Notes under the pieces: model-generated
Told to the model about the DNA's origin: nothing
The model's input: only the letters and a program-made list of their open reading frames with translations
Database searches by the model: none
Position numbers and translations under genes: made by a program
NCBI RefSeq assembly: GCF_023094165.1
Contig: NZ_JALMDK010000002.1
Location: forward strand, 261,541-325,540
Origin: Crossiella sp. S99.2
GTDB lineage: Bacteria > Actinomycetota > Actinomycetes > Mycobacteriales > Pseudonocardiaceae
Length of the DNA stretch: 64,000 nucleotides
Direction: 5' to 3'
Shown here: positions 56,697 to 64,000 of the stretch, piece by piece
Layout: the number at the start of each line of letters is the position of its first letter
How positions within the stretch are numbered: position 1 is the stretch's first letter

Positions 56697-57526
56697 ACCA
56701 GCTCGTCCAGCTGCTGCAAGGCATCCAGGCAGGTCAGCGGCAGTGCGATGCCGCGCCCGTGCCGGAGCTGCGGCTCCCGCGGGTTGATCCGGATCAGCCC
56801 GCCGCCTGCCGCGCTGGCCAGTTCGGCCTGCCGCCGCACGGTGGGCACGGCCTGGCCTGCGCCGATCTCGACCACCACCAGGTTCGCCCCGCGCAGTTCC
56901 CGCCGCCAGCGGGTGTAGTCCTCAAGCTGGACCTGGCTGCGCCTGCCGACCCAGTCGTAGTCGCCGAACATCAGGATGTTCGGCCGGGCCAGTCCGCCGC
57001 AGCCGGGACAGCCCGGCAGCTCGCCGACGGCCCGCATGGTTTCCGGGTCGACCTCGACCTGGAGGTCGGCGGCCGGCCAGATGTCGTCGGAGCAGCCGCC
57101 CGCGCACTGCAGCCAGTGGATCGAGCCGTGGCATTCGGCCACCCGGTCGAAGCCGGCCAGCTGGAACTGGCCGTCCACGTTGGAGGTGAACACCCACTGC
57201 CCGCGTGGCAGCCGTTCACCCCACTTGCGCAGCAGGGCGAACCCGGCGTGCGGCCCGGTGGCCCGGTACAGCGCGATCCGGTGCCCGTAGAAACCCCAGG
57301 CCAGCGCCGGGTCCTCGGCGAAGTGCACCGGGTCGGCCAGCTCCTCGAAGCGCAGGCCGAGCGCGGCATAGGGCGGGTAGGCCCGCCAGAAGCCCGCGTC
57401 ACCGCGGAAGTCCGGCAGGCCGCTGTCCACGCCCATGCCCGCGCCCGCGCACACCAGCAGCGCGTCCGCGCCGCGCAGCAGATCCGCGGCGCGGGTGAGA
57501 TCAGTCCTGGACGCGAGGTCCGGCAC
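56693..57526 (-). CDS. Sir2-family NAD-dependent deacylase
   Basis: A 277-residue sirtuin. NAD binding: GAGMGVDSGLPDFRG and TSNVDGQF; catalytic His in ECHGSIHWLQC; zinc Cys in LQCAGGC and CPGCGG. The usual Ser of GAGxSxxSG is Gly here, and Gln of TQN is Ser, so NAD binding is somewhat divergent. It removes acyl groups from lysine in proteins. The GTG start overlaps the end of mhuD by 26 bp, so it is coupled with it. Confidence 0.88.
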   Translation of the reverse strand: MPDLASRTDLTRAADLLRGADALLVCAGAGMGVDSGLPDFRGDAGFWRAYPPYAALGLRFEELADPVHFAEDPALAWGFYGHRIALYRATGPHAGFALLRKWGERLPRGQWVFTSNVDGQFQLAGFDRVAECHGSIHWLQCAGGCSDDIWPAADLQVEVDPETMRAVGELPGCPGCGGLARPNILMFGDYDWVGRRSQVQLEDYTRWRRELRGANLVVVEIGAGQAVPTVRRQAELASAAGGGLIRINPREPQLRHGRGIALPLTCLDALQQLDELV

Positions 57527-57815
57527 TGAGCACGACCTCGAACTCCAGCAGGCTGGACCCGGTGCCGACCGGCTTGGCCCGCTCACCGGAGTGCGCGGCC
57601 TTGGCCGAACCGTTCATCCACGCCTGGAAGTGCTCTTCGGTCTCCCAGCGGGTGTAGATGAAGTAGCGGTCCTCGCCCGCCTTCGGGCGGAGCATCTCAA
57701 AACCGAGGAAACCCGGCTCGCCCTCCACCGCGCCCAGACGCGCGGCGAACCGCTTCTCCAGCTCCGCGCCGGAGCCATCGGGTACCTCGATCGCATTGAT
57801 CTTCACAACGGCCAT
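57501..57815 (-). CDS. mhuD: MhuD-type heme-degrading monooxygenase
   Basis: A 104-residue ABM-fold protein, close in length and motifs to mycobacterial MhuD (Rv3592). The N-terminus AVVKINAIEVPDGSGAELEK, Asn7, the FQAWMNG Trp, and His75 in AKAAHSGERA fit the known heme-binding residues. MhuD opens heme to mycobilin and releases iron, without carbon monoxide. It is divergent from a hydrolase, as in mycobacteria, and overlaps a sirtuin gene downstream. Confidence 0.9.
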   Translation of the reverse strand: MAVVKINAIEVPDGSGAELEKRFAARLGAVEGEPGFLGFEMLRPKAGEDRYFIYTRWETEEHFQAWMNGSAKAAHSGERAKPVGTGSSLLEFEVVLSAGPRVQD

Positions 57816-57838
57816 GCGGCCAGCCTAGCCTGACCGGC

Positions 57839-58609
57839 ATGCGTGACGGCGTGCTCGACTTCGGTGGCGAGGGACCGGGAATCCTGTTGCTGCACGGGCT
57901 GATGGGCCGGGCCAGCACCTGGTGGTCCACCGCCCAATGGCTGCGCCGCTACGGCCGGGTGGTCGGCCTGGACGCCCGCGCGCACGGCCGCGCCACCAGG
58001 GACAAGCCGTGGCGCACCGAGACCTTCGCCGACGACGCGGCCGAGCGGATCCGGCAGCTGGAACTGGGGCCCGCGATCGTGATCGGCCACTCCATGGGCG
58101 GCCTGCACGCCTGGGCGCTGGCCGCCCGGCATCCCGAGCTGGTGCGGGCGGTGGTCTCCGAGGACATGGCCCCGGACCAGCGTGGCAAGAGTGTCGAGGA
58201 GTGGCGGGACTGGTTCGCGGCCTGGCCGATGCCGTTCCAGTCGCTGGCCGCGGTGCGCGAGTTCTTCGGCGCGGACCGGACCGATGTCGGCGACTACTTC
58301 ATCGAGTGCTTCGAGGAAACGCCGGACGGCTACCGGCTCACCGCCGACCTGGAGGACCTCTACGAGATCGCCGCCGAATGGGGCGAGCGCGAGTACTGGT
58401 CCTTCGTCGAGGCGGTGCGCTGCCCGCTGCTGGCCATCGAGGCCGGGTACTCGGGCATGCCGCCCGGCCAGATCGCCGAGGTGGCCCGGCGGGCCCAGTA
58501 CGGCCGCTACTTCCTGGCCGAGGGGGCCGGCCACGTCGTGCACTACGAGGCCCCCGAGCTGTACCGGGGCGCGGTGGAGGCTTTTGTCAGCGAGGTGCTG
58601 GGCCGCTAG
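57839..58609 (+). CDS. alpha/beta-hydrolase next to mhuD
   Basis: A 256-residue cytoplasmic alpha/beta-hydrolase. The oxyanion turn is LLLHGLMGRASTWW, the nucleophile elbow GHSMGG, and the catalytic His AGHVVHYEAPEL; the acid is probably the Asp/Glu after strand 7 (AIEAGYSGM). The pair with mhuD parallels Rv3591c, so a role in heme metabolism or its products is worth testing. ATG 23 bp from the mhuD start, divergently. Overlaps the RNA ligase-like gene by 4 bp. Confidence 0.88.
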   Translation: MRDGVLDFGGEGPGILLLHGLMGRASTWWSTAQWLRRYGRVVGLDARAHGRATRDKPWRTETFADDAAERIRQLELGPAIVIGHSMGGLHAWALAARHPELVRAVVSEDMAPDQRGKSVEEWRDWFAAWPMPFQSLAAVREFFGADRTDVGDYFIECFEETPDGYRLTADLEDLYEIAAEWGEREYWSFVEAVRCPLLAIEAGYSGMPPGQIAEVARRAQYGRYFLAEGAGHVVHYEAPELYRGAVEAFVSEVLGR

Positions 58610-59151
58610 GCGGACCACAGTTCGTCGACCTCGCCGGTGCGGGTGTCCACCACACCGATCGCGGCCACGCTCGCCCGGATCGGCTCGTACGGGTGCACCG
58701 CGGCGAACCCTGCGGCCAGCTCAGCCCCGGTCACGCCCTGCGCGAGGGTGCAGTGCGGCACCCAGGACCCTGGCAGGTAGTAGGCCGAGGGGTGTTTGAC
58801 CCGCCCGGCCAGCACATCGTGCACGGCCGAGTGCACCGCGAGCAGTTCGGCGTCCACCACCGCGGCCAGCATCAGCACGTTCTCGCTGGTGGCGAAGGCC
58901 CCGACGTTGTGCAGCCAGAGGCCGGGCATGGCCAGCAGCGCCAGGTCCGCGCGCAGTTCCGCCCGAGCCTTGGCCGGGATCTGCGCGGCCACCGCCAGCG
59001 AGATGTGCGGCTGGTGCCGCCGGTGGGTCAGGGTGGCCAGGCTGGGCGCCCCGGCCTGCTCCAGCCTGCGCCACAGTCCGCGCACCGCGGTGTCGGCCTC
59101 GGGGTCGAAGAACATCTCCAGAGCGTCAGCCACTCGCGCATCGTGCCGCAC
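58606..59151 (-). CDS. 2'-5' RNA ligase/cyclic phosphodiesterase family protein
   Basis: A 181-residue protein with the two HxT/S motifs of the 2H phosphoesterase family: PHISLAV and PHCTLAQG. Members are RNA ligases or cyclic phosphodiesterases (ThpR, LigT) acting on 2',3'-cyclic phosphates. The rest of the fold agrees in length. It converges with the hydrolase by a 4-bp overlap. The natural substrate is unknown. Confidence 0.88.
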   Translation of the reverse strand: MRHDARVADALEMFFDPEADTAVRGLWRRLEQAGAPSLATLTHRRHQPHISLAVAAQIPAKARAELRADLALLAMPGLWLHNVGAFATSENVLMLAAVVDAELLAVHSAVHDVLAGRVKHPSAYYLPGSWVPHCTLAQGVTGAELAAGFAAVHPYEPIRASVAAIGVVDTRTGEVDELWSA

Positions 59152-59218
59152 GTGACCTACTACGAAAATCGGAGCACACTAATCGCGGCACATTCCATCT
59201 GGCCCACCTGGAGCCGTC

Positions 59219-59590
59219 ATGAACACCGTGCTGTGGATCCTGCAGATCGTGCTCGCCGCCGCCATGCTCGGCGCCGGCGCGGCCAAGCTCAGCCAGGGCC
59301 GCGAGAAGTTGCTCGACAAGATGTCCTGGGCGGAGTCCTACTCCGACCCGGCCTTCCGCGGCATCGGCGCCGTGGAGGTGCTCGGCGCGCTCGGCCTGAT
59401 CCTGCCCGCGGTCACCGGTATCGCGCCGGTGCTGGTGCCGCTGGCCGCCACCGGGCTGGCCATCACCATGCTGGGCGCGGTGCTCACGCACGTCCGGCGC
59501 AAGGAGTTCGGCCAGCTCGCGCCGGCCGCGGTGTTCCTGGTGCTGGCCGTGGTCATCGCCTGGGGCCGGTTCGGCCCGTACCCGCTCTGA
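59219..59590 (+). CDS. DoxX family membrane protein
   Basis: A 123-residue protein with four transmembrane segments (about 3-20, 47-65, 72-90, 100-118). The central KLSQGREKLLDKM and ADPAFRGIGAVEVLGALG-like pattern (DPAFRGIGAVEVLGALGLIL) places it in the DoxX group. DoxX-like proteins occur in quinone- and thiol-linked redox processes. It stands alone, followed by a two-component remnant on the same strand. Confidence 0.85.
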   Translation: MNTVLWILQIVLAAAMLGAGAAKLSQGREKLLDKMSWAESYSDPAFRGIGAVEVLGALGLILPAVTGIAPVLVPLAATGLAITMLGAVLTHVRRKEFGQLAPAAVFLVLAVVIAWGRFGPYPL

Positions 59591-59647
59591 CCTAGCCCCC
59601 GCGCGCGGAGACGCTGCGGAAACACCCGGTCGGCGACCCTTGGGGCC

Positions 59648-59830
59648 ATGCGGGTTCCGGTGGCCGAGGACGCACTCGCCGACATCGTCGGCGGCTTCAA
59701 CCTGGGCGCTGACGACTACCTGGCCAGGCCGTTCCGCTTCCCCGAGCTGGTGGCCAGGGTCCGCGCTCCGCGGTGCCGCGCCCAGGACCGGTGTTCGCCG
59801 GTCCTGGACGCGGACGGGGGCCGGTCATGA
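59648..59830 (+). pseudogene. 60-residue relic of an OmpR-type response regulator
   Basis: The product begins MRVPVAED (as in MRVLVVED of receivers), jumps to [20 protein letters not shown], the receiver's last part, then [12 protein letters not shown] and a short unrelated tail. The phospho-acceptor Asp region, about 70 residues, and the whole winged-helix DNA-binding domain are missing; the conserved Lys of KPF is Arg. It still starts with ATG and overlaps the kinase gene by ATGA, so the deletion preserved the coupling. It cannot work as a normal regulator. Confidence 0.7.
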
Positions 59831-60789
59831 CCATCCGCACCCGGATCACGCTGCTCTACGCGGGCACCGCCACCGCGGCCGGCCTCGCGCTCTACTTCCT
59901 GATCAGCGCCTGGCTACCTGAGCCCGCGGGGTCGGGCCTGCTACCGCTGGCCATCGCCGCACTGCTGGTGCTCGCCGCCGCGCTCGGCACCGGCTGGTTC
60001 GTCGCGGGCCGGGTGCTGGCCCCGCTGCGCCGGATCACCGGCCTGGCCGAGCGGATCTCGGCCGGGCACCCGCACGGCCGGATCGAGCAGCCCGGCCCGC
60101 CGGACGAGCTGCAACGCCTCGCCGGCACCGTCAATGGCCTGCTGGCCCGCCTGGAGACCGCCACCACCGCGCAGCGCCGCTTCGCCGCCAACGTCGCGCA
60201 CGAGCTGCGCACCCCGCTGGCCACCAGCCGCACTCTGCTGGAGGTCGCCGCCGCGCACCCGGAACGCTGCGACCTGCCGGACCTGACCGCCAAGCTGCGC
60301 ACCGTGAACGAGCGCGGCACTGAGCTGGTGGACGCGCTGCTCGACCTGGCCCGCGCCGAGCACGGCCTGACCAACCCGGTGCCTACCGACCTGGCCGTCA
60401 TCGCCGCGCAGGCCCTGGCCAACCTGGACCCCGGCGGCGTCACCGTCTCCGCCGAACTGGCCGCCACCACTTTCCCCGGCGAGCCGATCCTGTTGCTGCG
60501 GCTGGTGAACACCCTGCTGGCCAACGCGATCCGGCACAACCGGCCCGGCGGCCGGGCCAGGGTCACGGTGGCCGACGGCAGGCTCACCGTGACCAACACC
60601 GGCCCGCTGATCCCGGCCGAGCTGGCCGGGCAGCTGTTCGAGCCTTTCGTCCGCTCCGCCGGGCGCACCAGGCCGGCCGGGCACGGGCTGGGCCTGGCCA
60701 TCGCGCGGGCGGTGGTCACCGCGCACCACGGCACGATCACCGCCAGCCCGAACCCGGACGGCGGCCTGACCGTGGACGTGCGCTTCTAG
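59827..60789 (+). CDS. sensor histidine kinase without an intact response regulator
   Basis: A 320-residue HisKA/HATPase kinase. Two transmembrane segments (about 9-29 and 38-60) flank a very short extracellular loop, so it is an intramembrane-sensing type. Then HAMP (about 62-115), the H-box [18 protein letters not shown]-box [14 protein letters not shown] and G-box [12 protein letters not shown]. All ATP-binding boxes are present. The regulator upstream is a truncated relic. Overlaps mutY by 4 bp at its end. Confidence 0.88.
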   Translation: MTIRTRITLLYAGTATAAGLALYFLISAWLPEPAGSGLLPLAIAALLVLAAALGTGWFVAGRVLAPLRRITGLAERISAGHPHGRIEQPGPPDELQRLAGTVNGLLARLETATTAQRRFAANVAHELRTPLATSRTLLEVAAAHPERCDLPDLTAKLRTVNERGTELVDALLDLARAEHGLTNPVPTDLAVIAAQALANLDPGGVTVSAELAATTFPGEPILLLRLVNTLLANAIRHNRPGGRARVTVADGRLTVTNTGPLIPAELAGQLFEPFVRSAGRTRPAGHGLGLAIARAVVTAHHGTITASPNPDGGLTVDVRF

Positions 60790-61673
60790 CCCTCGCCAGG
60801 TAGCGCGAACATCCCGTTGTCGGTCTGCTCGACCAGGCCGTCCACCAGCAGCGAGTGCAGGCACCGGTCCCGTTGCCCTGACTCGTCCCAGGCCGCGTCC
60901 AGCGCCGCCCTGGACACCGGACCCGGCGCGCCGCGCAGCACGTCGAGGAGCCGGCCACGCACCTGCCGGTCGGTGCCGGCGAACTTTTGCACCACCTTGG
61001 CCGGACCCGCGTAGGCCGGTCGTCCGGCTCGCTGCCAGGCGCAGTCGGCGTAGACCGGGCAGTCCGCGCAGCGCGGGGACCGGGCCACGCAGACCACCGC
61101 GCCCAGCTCCATCAGCGCCGCCGAGTACCGGGCCGCCCGCGCGGGTTCGCGCGGCAGCAGCACCTCGACATCGGCCAGGTCCCTGGTGGTCGAGGGCGGT
61201 CCGGCGTCCGCGGCTCCGTGCACCGCGCGGGCCACCACCCGGCGCACGTTGGTGTCCACCACCGGGGTGCGTTGCCCGTAGGCGAAGGCGGCCACCGCCC
61301 GCGCGGTGTACGCGCCGATCCCGGGCAGGCCCAGCAGGGTGTCCACGTCGGCGGGCACCACATCGCCGTGCTCGGCCGCGATCGCGGTGGCCGCGGCGTG
61401 CAGCCGCAGCGCCCGGCGCGGGTAGCCCAGCTTGCCCCAGGCCCGCAGCACCTCGCCCTGACCGGCCGCGGCCAGCGCCGAGGGCACCGGCCAGCGCGCC
61501 ATCCAGTCCAGCCAGATCGGCTCCACCCGGGCCACCGGGGTCTGCTGCAGCATGACCTCGCTGACCAGCACGCCCCAGCCGGTGCAGTCGGGGTCCCGCC
61601 AGGGCAGGTCGCGGGCGACCCGGTCGAACCAGCCGAGCACGGCCCCGGGATCCAGGGAAGAAACAGTCGCCAT
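60786..61673 (-). CDS. mutY: A/G-specific adenine glycosylase
   Basis: A 295-residue HhH-GPD DNA glycosylase that removes adenine opposite 8-oxoguanine. The helix-hairpin-helix and catalytic Asp lie in LLGLPGIGAYTARAVAAFAYG and VVDTNVRRV; the [4Fe-4S] ligands are CVARSPRCADCPVYADC (C-x6-C-x2-C-x5-C). The C-terminal domain is short, ~75 residues, smaller than E. coli MutY. Its position before carbonic anhydrase fits the mycobacterial order. Confidence 0.95.
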   Translation of the reverse strand: MATVSSLDPGAVLGWFDRVARDLPWRDPDCTGWGVLVSEVMLQQTPVARVEPIWLDWMARWPVPSALAAAGQGEVLRAWGKLGYPRRALRLHAAATAIAAEHGDVVPADVDTLLGLPGIGAYTARAVAAFAYGQRTPVVDTNVRRVVARAVHGAADAGPPSTTRDLADVEVLLPREPARAARYSAALMELGAVVCVARSPRCADCPVYADCAWQRAGRPAYAGPAKVVQKFAGTDRQVRGRLLDVLRGAPGPVSRAALDAAWDESGQRDRCLHSLLVDGLVEQTDNGMFALPGEG

Positions 61674-61715
61674 AGCGTGCACAATCCTCGCACCTGCCCT
61701 GGACGCGGAGGAAAC

Positions 61716-63134
61716 ATGGCCACCCGTTCTGCCCCACCCTCGGACAACCTGCTGGCCAGGATCGCGTTGCGGTTCACCGCGTTCACCGAACGCTGGCTGC
61801 CGGACGCCTTCGGCTTCGTGCTTGTGGGCACGATCATCGTGCTGCTGCTGGGCCTGGCCACCGGCCAGTCGCCGACCGCGCTGATCGACGGCTGGGGCAA
61901 GGGCGTCTGGAGCCTGGTCACCTTCACCCTGCAGATGGCGATGATCATCATCGGCGGGTACGCGCTGGCCACCGCCCGGCCGGTGGCCAGGGTGATCGCC
62001 TGGCTGGCCACCATCCCGAAGACCCCGCGCGCGGCGATCACCTTCACCGCCGCGGCCTCGATGATCACCTCGTACCTGAACTGGGCGTTCAGCCTGATCT
62101 TCGCCGCGATCCTGGCCAAGGAGATCGCCCGGCTGGTGCGCGGGGTGGACTACCGGGCGCTGGGCGCGATGGCCTTCCTCGGCCTGGGCACGGTGTGGGC
62201 GCAGGGCCTGTCCGGCTCGGCCGCGCTGCAGGTGGCCAGCGCCGAGTCCAGCCCCAAGGCGGTGCAGGAGGTGATCAAGGCCGGGCGCGGCACCGGGCTG
62301 ATCCCGCTCACCGAGACCATTTTCCTGTGGCAGGGCATCGTGGCCACGCTGATCGTCTTCGTGGTCGCGGTGGTCACCGCCGCGCTGATCGCGCCCTCCG
62401 GCGAGCGCGCCAAAACCGCCGCCGACCTGGGCATCGAGCTGAAACCGCTGCTCGCCCCGGCTGAGGCCGAACCCAAGGGCAGGCCGGGGGACTGGCTGGA
62501 GCGCAGCCCGGTGTTCTCGGTGCTGATCTTCGCCATCGGCGCCTGGTACCTGGTGCGGCACTTCGTCAACGCCGCCGGCAACCCGCTGACCGCGCTGGAC
62601 CTCAACACCATCAACCTGATCCTGCTGCTGCTCGCGCTGATCCTGCACTGGCGGCCGTATCGGCTGGTCGCCGCGGTGCGCGCGGGCGCGCCCGCCGCGG
62701 CCGGGGTGCTGCTGCAGTTCCCGCTCTACGGCGGCATCTTCGGCATGATCGCCTTCACCGGCCTGTCCGCCACCATCGCCGGCTGGCTGGTGGACATCTC
62801 CAACCCGGTGCTCTACCCGGCGCTGATCGCCATCTACTCCTGCGTGCTGGGCGTGTTCGTGCCCAGCGGCGGCAGCAAGTGGGTGATCGAGGCCCCGTAC
62901 GTGCTGGACGCGGCCAACCAGCTCCAGGTGCACCAGGGCTGGATGGTGGTGGTCTACGACCTGGGGGAGGCCAGCGCCAACCTGCTCCAGCCGTTCTGGA
63001 TGCTGCCGACGCTGGCCGTGCTCGGACTCAAGGCCCGCGACATCATGGGCTACACCTTCGCGATGTTCCTGGTCTGCTTCCCGACCGTGCTCATCGTGGT
63101 GACCCTGTTCGCGCGGACCCTCTCGTTCCCCTAG
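61716..63134 (+). CDS. AtoE-type short-chain fatty acid transporter
   Basis: A 472-residue integral membrane protein of the AtoE/TIGR00366 group with about 10-12 transmembrane segments. Conserved parts are PDAFGFVLVGTIIVLLLG, TSYLNWAFSLIFAAILAKEI, LYGGIFGMIAFTGL and FVPSGGSKWVIEAPYV. It is likely to take up acetoacetate or short-chain fatty acids. ATG after GGAGGAAAC. Divergent from mutY by 42 bp, and its stop overlaps the carbonic anhydrase gene by 4 bp. Confidence 0.88.
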   Translation: MATRSAPPSDNLLARIALRFTAFTERWLPDAFGFVLVGTIIVLLLGLATGQSPTALIDGWGKGVWSLVTFTLQMAMIIIGGYALATARPVARVIAWLATIPKTPRAAITFTAAASMITSYLNWAFSLIFAAILAKEIARLVRGVDYRALGAMAFLGLGTVWAQGLSGSAALQVASAESSPKAVQEVIKAGRGTGLIPLTETIFLWQGIVATLIVFVVAVVTAALIAPSGERAKTAADLGIELKPLLAPAEAEPKGRPGDWLERSPVFSVLIFAIGAWYLVRHFVNAAGNPLTALDLNTINLILLLLALILHWRPYRLVAAVRAGAPAAAGVLLQFPLYGGIFGMIAFTGLSATIAGWLVDISNPVLYPALIAIYSCVLGVFVPSGGSKWVIEAPYVLDAANQLQVHQGWMVVVYDLGEASANLLQPFWMLPTLAVLGLKARDIMGYTFAMFLVCFPTVLIVVTLFARTLSFP

Positions 63135-63622
63135 ATGACCTCGTGCAACAGCGCGGTGGACACGTCGTAGACGAAGCCGCGGACCTGGTCGGTGTGCAAC
63201 AGGAAGGGGCTGCGCCGCACCCGCTGCACGGACTGCCGGACGCTGTCCTTGACCTCGCGGAAGGCCTCCAGGGCCCACGGCGGACGCAGGCCGGTCTCGC
63301 GTTCCAGCTCGTCCTTGAAGTCGTCCTCGGTGAAGGTGGCCAGGCCGCAGCTGGTGTGCTGCATGACGATGATCTCCTGGGTTTCCAGCTTGCGCTGGGA
63401 GATCGTCAGCGAGCGGATCATGTCGTCGGTGACCACGCCACCGGCGTTGCGCAGGATGTGCGCCTCACCATGCCGGAGCCCGAAGACGTCGAACACCTTG
63501 ATCCGGGCGTCCATGCAGGTGACGATCGCCAGGTGCAGGGAGGGCTTCGGAGAGGGGATCTCCGGGTGGCCCAGTTCGCCTGCGACGGCGTTGCGCTGGA
63601 GCAGTTCGTCGATCGCGGTCAT
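63131..63622 (-). CDS. beta-class carbonic anhydrase
   Basis: A 163-residue beta carbonic anhydrase that interconverts CO2 and bicarbonate. Zinc ligands are Cys36 and Asp38-Arg40 (VTCMDARI), His89 and Cys92 (QHTSCG). The size matches the small mycobacterial type. Its start ATG was chosen because MTAIDELLQRN begins the conserved domain. It overlaps the end of the AtoE gene convergently. Upstream lies a 205-bp gap to a divergent gene. Confidence 0.92.
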   Translation of the reverse strand: MTAIDELLQRNAVAGELGHPEIPSPKPSLHLAIVTCMDARIKVFDVFGLRHGEAHILRNAGGVVTDDMIRSLTISQRKLETQEIIVMQHTSCGLATFTEDDFKDELERETGLRPPWALEAFREVKDSVRQSVQRVRRSPFLLHTDQVRGFVYDVSTALLHEVI

Positions 63623-63827
63623 GACACACTCCTCAAGGCACGGCAGCATCCGGGTGTCTGAGGGGGTTGCCCTACTCCCTTGATGAGAACCCGAGTATGT
63701 GAACAGGGCAAGACTCGTTTGAGGAAACTCACGCGTCCGGTCCACTCTTGGTTGCGCACGCAACACGCCCGAACGGCCCAACGGCCAGTTACGTCATTCG
63801 GAGCAACCGGGGCGTTACCGTCTGCAT

Positions 63828-64000
63828 GTGCTGGATCCGGTGGGACCTCACCCGCCGTCGGTGTACTGGCGCCGGCGCGCGGTAGCCCTTGGCGCGTTCG
63901 TGCTGGTCTTACTCCTCGGGGTGTGGGCGGTCGGCCTGGCCTTCGGCGGGAGTGAGGACACCGAACGCGAACTGGCCGAGCTGCGGGCCGCCGCGGCCGC
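63828..64000 (+). CDS. start of a membrane-anchored protein cut by the window edge
   Basis: A GTG start opens a frame that continues to the window end (57 codons seen). The product has a cytosolic N-terminus (MLDPVGPHPPSVYWRRR), one transmembrane segment (about 18-38, ALGAFVLVLLLGVWAVGLAF) and an extracellular helical start (GGSEDTERELAELRAAAA). The protein could be a lipoprotein-like or divisome-type anchor, but nothing more can be said from the fragment. Confidence 0.6.
   Translation, partial: MLDPVGPHPPSVYWRRRAVALGAFVLVLLLGVWAVGLAFGGSEDTERELAELRAAAA

Noticed and set aside
60786..63278. 830-codon minus-strand frame spanning mutY and the AtoE gene
   Set aside because: Only its last 295 codons are MutY, starting at ATG 61673. 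The rest is the antisense of the AtoE transporter.

Overview
The window is high-GC actinobacterial chromosome, most likely from the Pseudonocardiales. The evidence is lsr2, a mycobacterial-type clpC, a mycothiol-type DinB pair, GTG/TTG starts, many ATGA/GTGA gene overlaps, and a gene order from about 23.7 kb to the right edge that follows the Mycobacterium tuberculosis block Rv3626c-Rv3588c as I remember it (metalloprotease, tilS, hpt, ftsH, folE-folP-folB-folK, DUF3180, DUF6779, DUF2520, panC-panD-coaX, lysS, lsr2, clpC, mhuD, hydrolase, mutY, carbonic anhydrase). The genus cannot be fixed from the sequence alone.

Region 1 (1-7.45 kb) is a mobile-element accretion island at a tRNA-Thr(CGU) gene. 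The left part (to 4577) is the right end of an element: palindromic operator-like repeats, a tightly overlapping operon of small membrane, HTH and zinc-finger-like proteins, and then a DUF6244-like helper, a DddA/SCP1.201-type deaminase toxin and an Imm1-type immunity gene. It ends at a copy of the 3' half of tRNA-Thr, running from the anticodon loop to CCA. A second, older segment (4623-7375) holds a frameshifted tyrosine-integrase remnant and a VapBC45-like toxin-antitoxin pair, and is closed by a degenerate second copy of the tRNA T-arm/acceptor end plus a perfect terminator. No intact tRNA, rep, tra or integrase gene lies inside the window.

Region 2 (7.5-23.6 kb) is ordinary accessory chromosome: tandem DinB genes, ASCH, CNNM/CBS and MFS proteins, cspA with a leader hairpin, an amidase, an excalibur protein, a thioesterase, MerR and MarR regulators with a DHA2 exporter, inorganic pyrophosphatase, a PBP4-type D,D-carboxypeptidase, and an S33 peptidase homologue whose catalytic Ser and His appear to be lost.

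Region 3 (23.7-46.9 kb) is the conserved housekeeping block for tRNA-Ile lysidine synthesis, purine salvage, membrane proteolysis, folate (folE-P-B-K) and pantothenate/CoA (panC-D, coaX), with lysS and lsr2. The folE gene carries an in-frame mini-intein exactly at the zinc/active-site Cys, and its best start is a CTG overlapping the ftsH stop. A TPR protein sits after folK. A NuoD paralogue overlaps a MidA/NDUFAF7-type methyltransferase gene, the family that methylates the NuoD homologue in mitochondria.

Region 4 (47.0-52.7 kb) is a ferric-siderophore uptake cassette (lipoprotein, two permeases, ATPase, methyltransferase, FhuF-like reductase) lying between lsr2 and clpC, with two IdeR/DmdR-type iron boxes. 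Region 5 (52.7-64.0 kb) has clpC under a ClgR-type box, a membrane EEP phosphatase, a sirtuin, the MhuD-type heme oxygenase with its divergent hydrolase, a 2'-5' RNA ligase-like protein, a DoxX protein, a 60-residue relic of a response regulator still coupled to an intact histidine kinase, mutY, an AtoE-type transporter, a beta carbonic anhydrase, and the start of a gene cut by the window edge.
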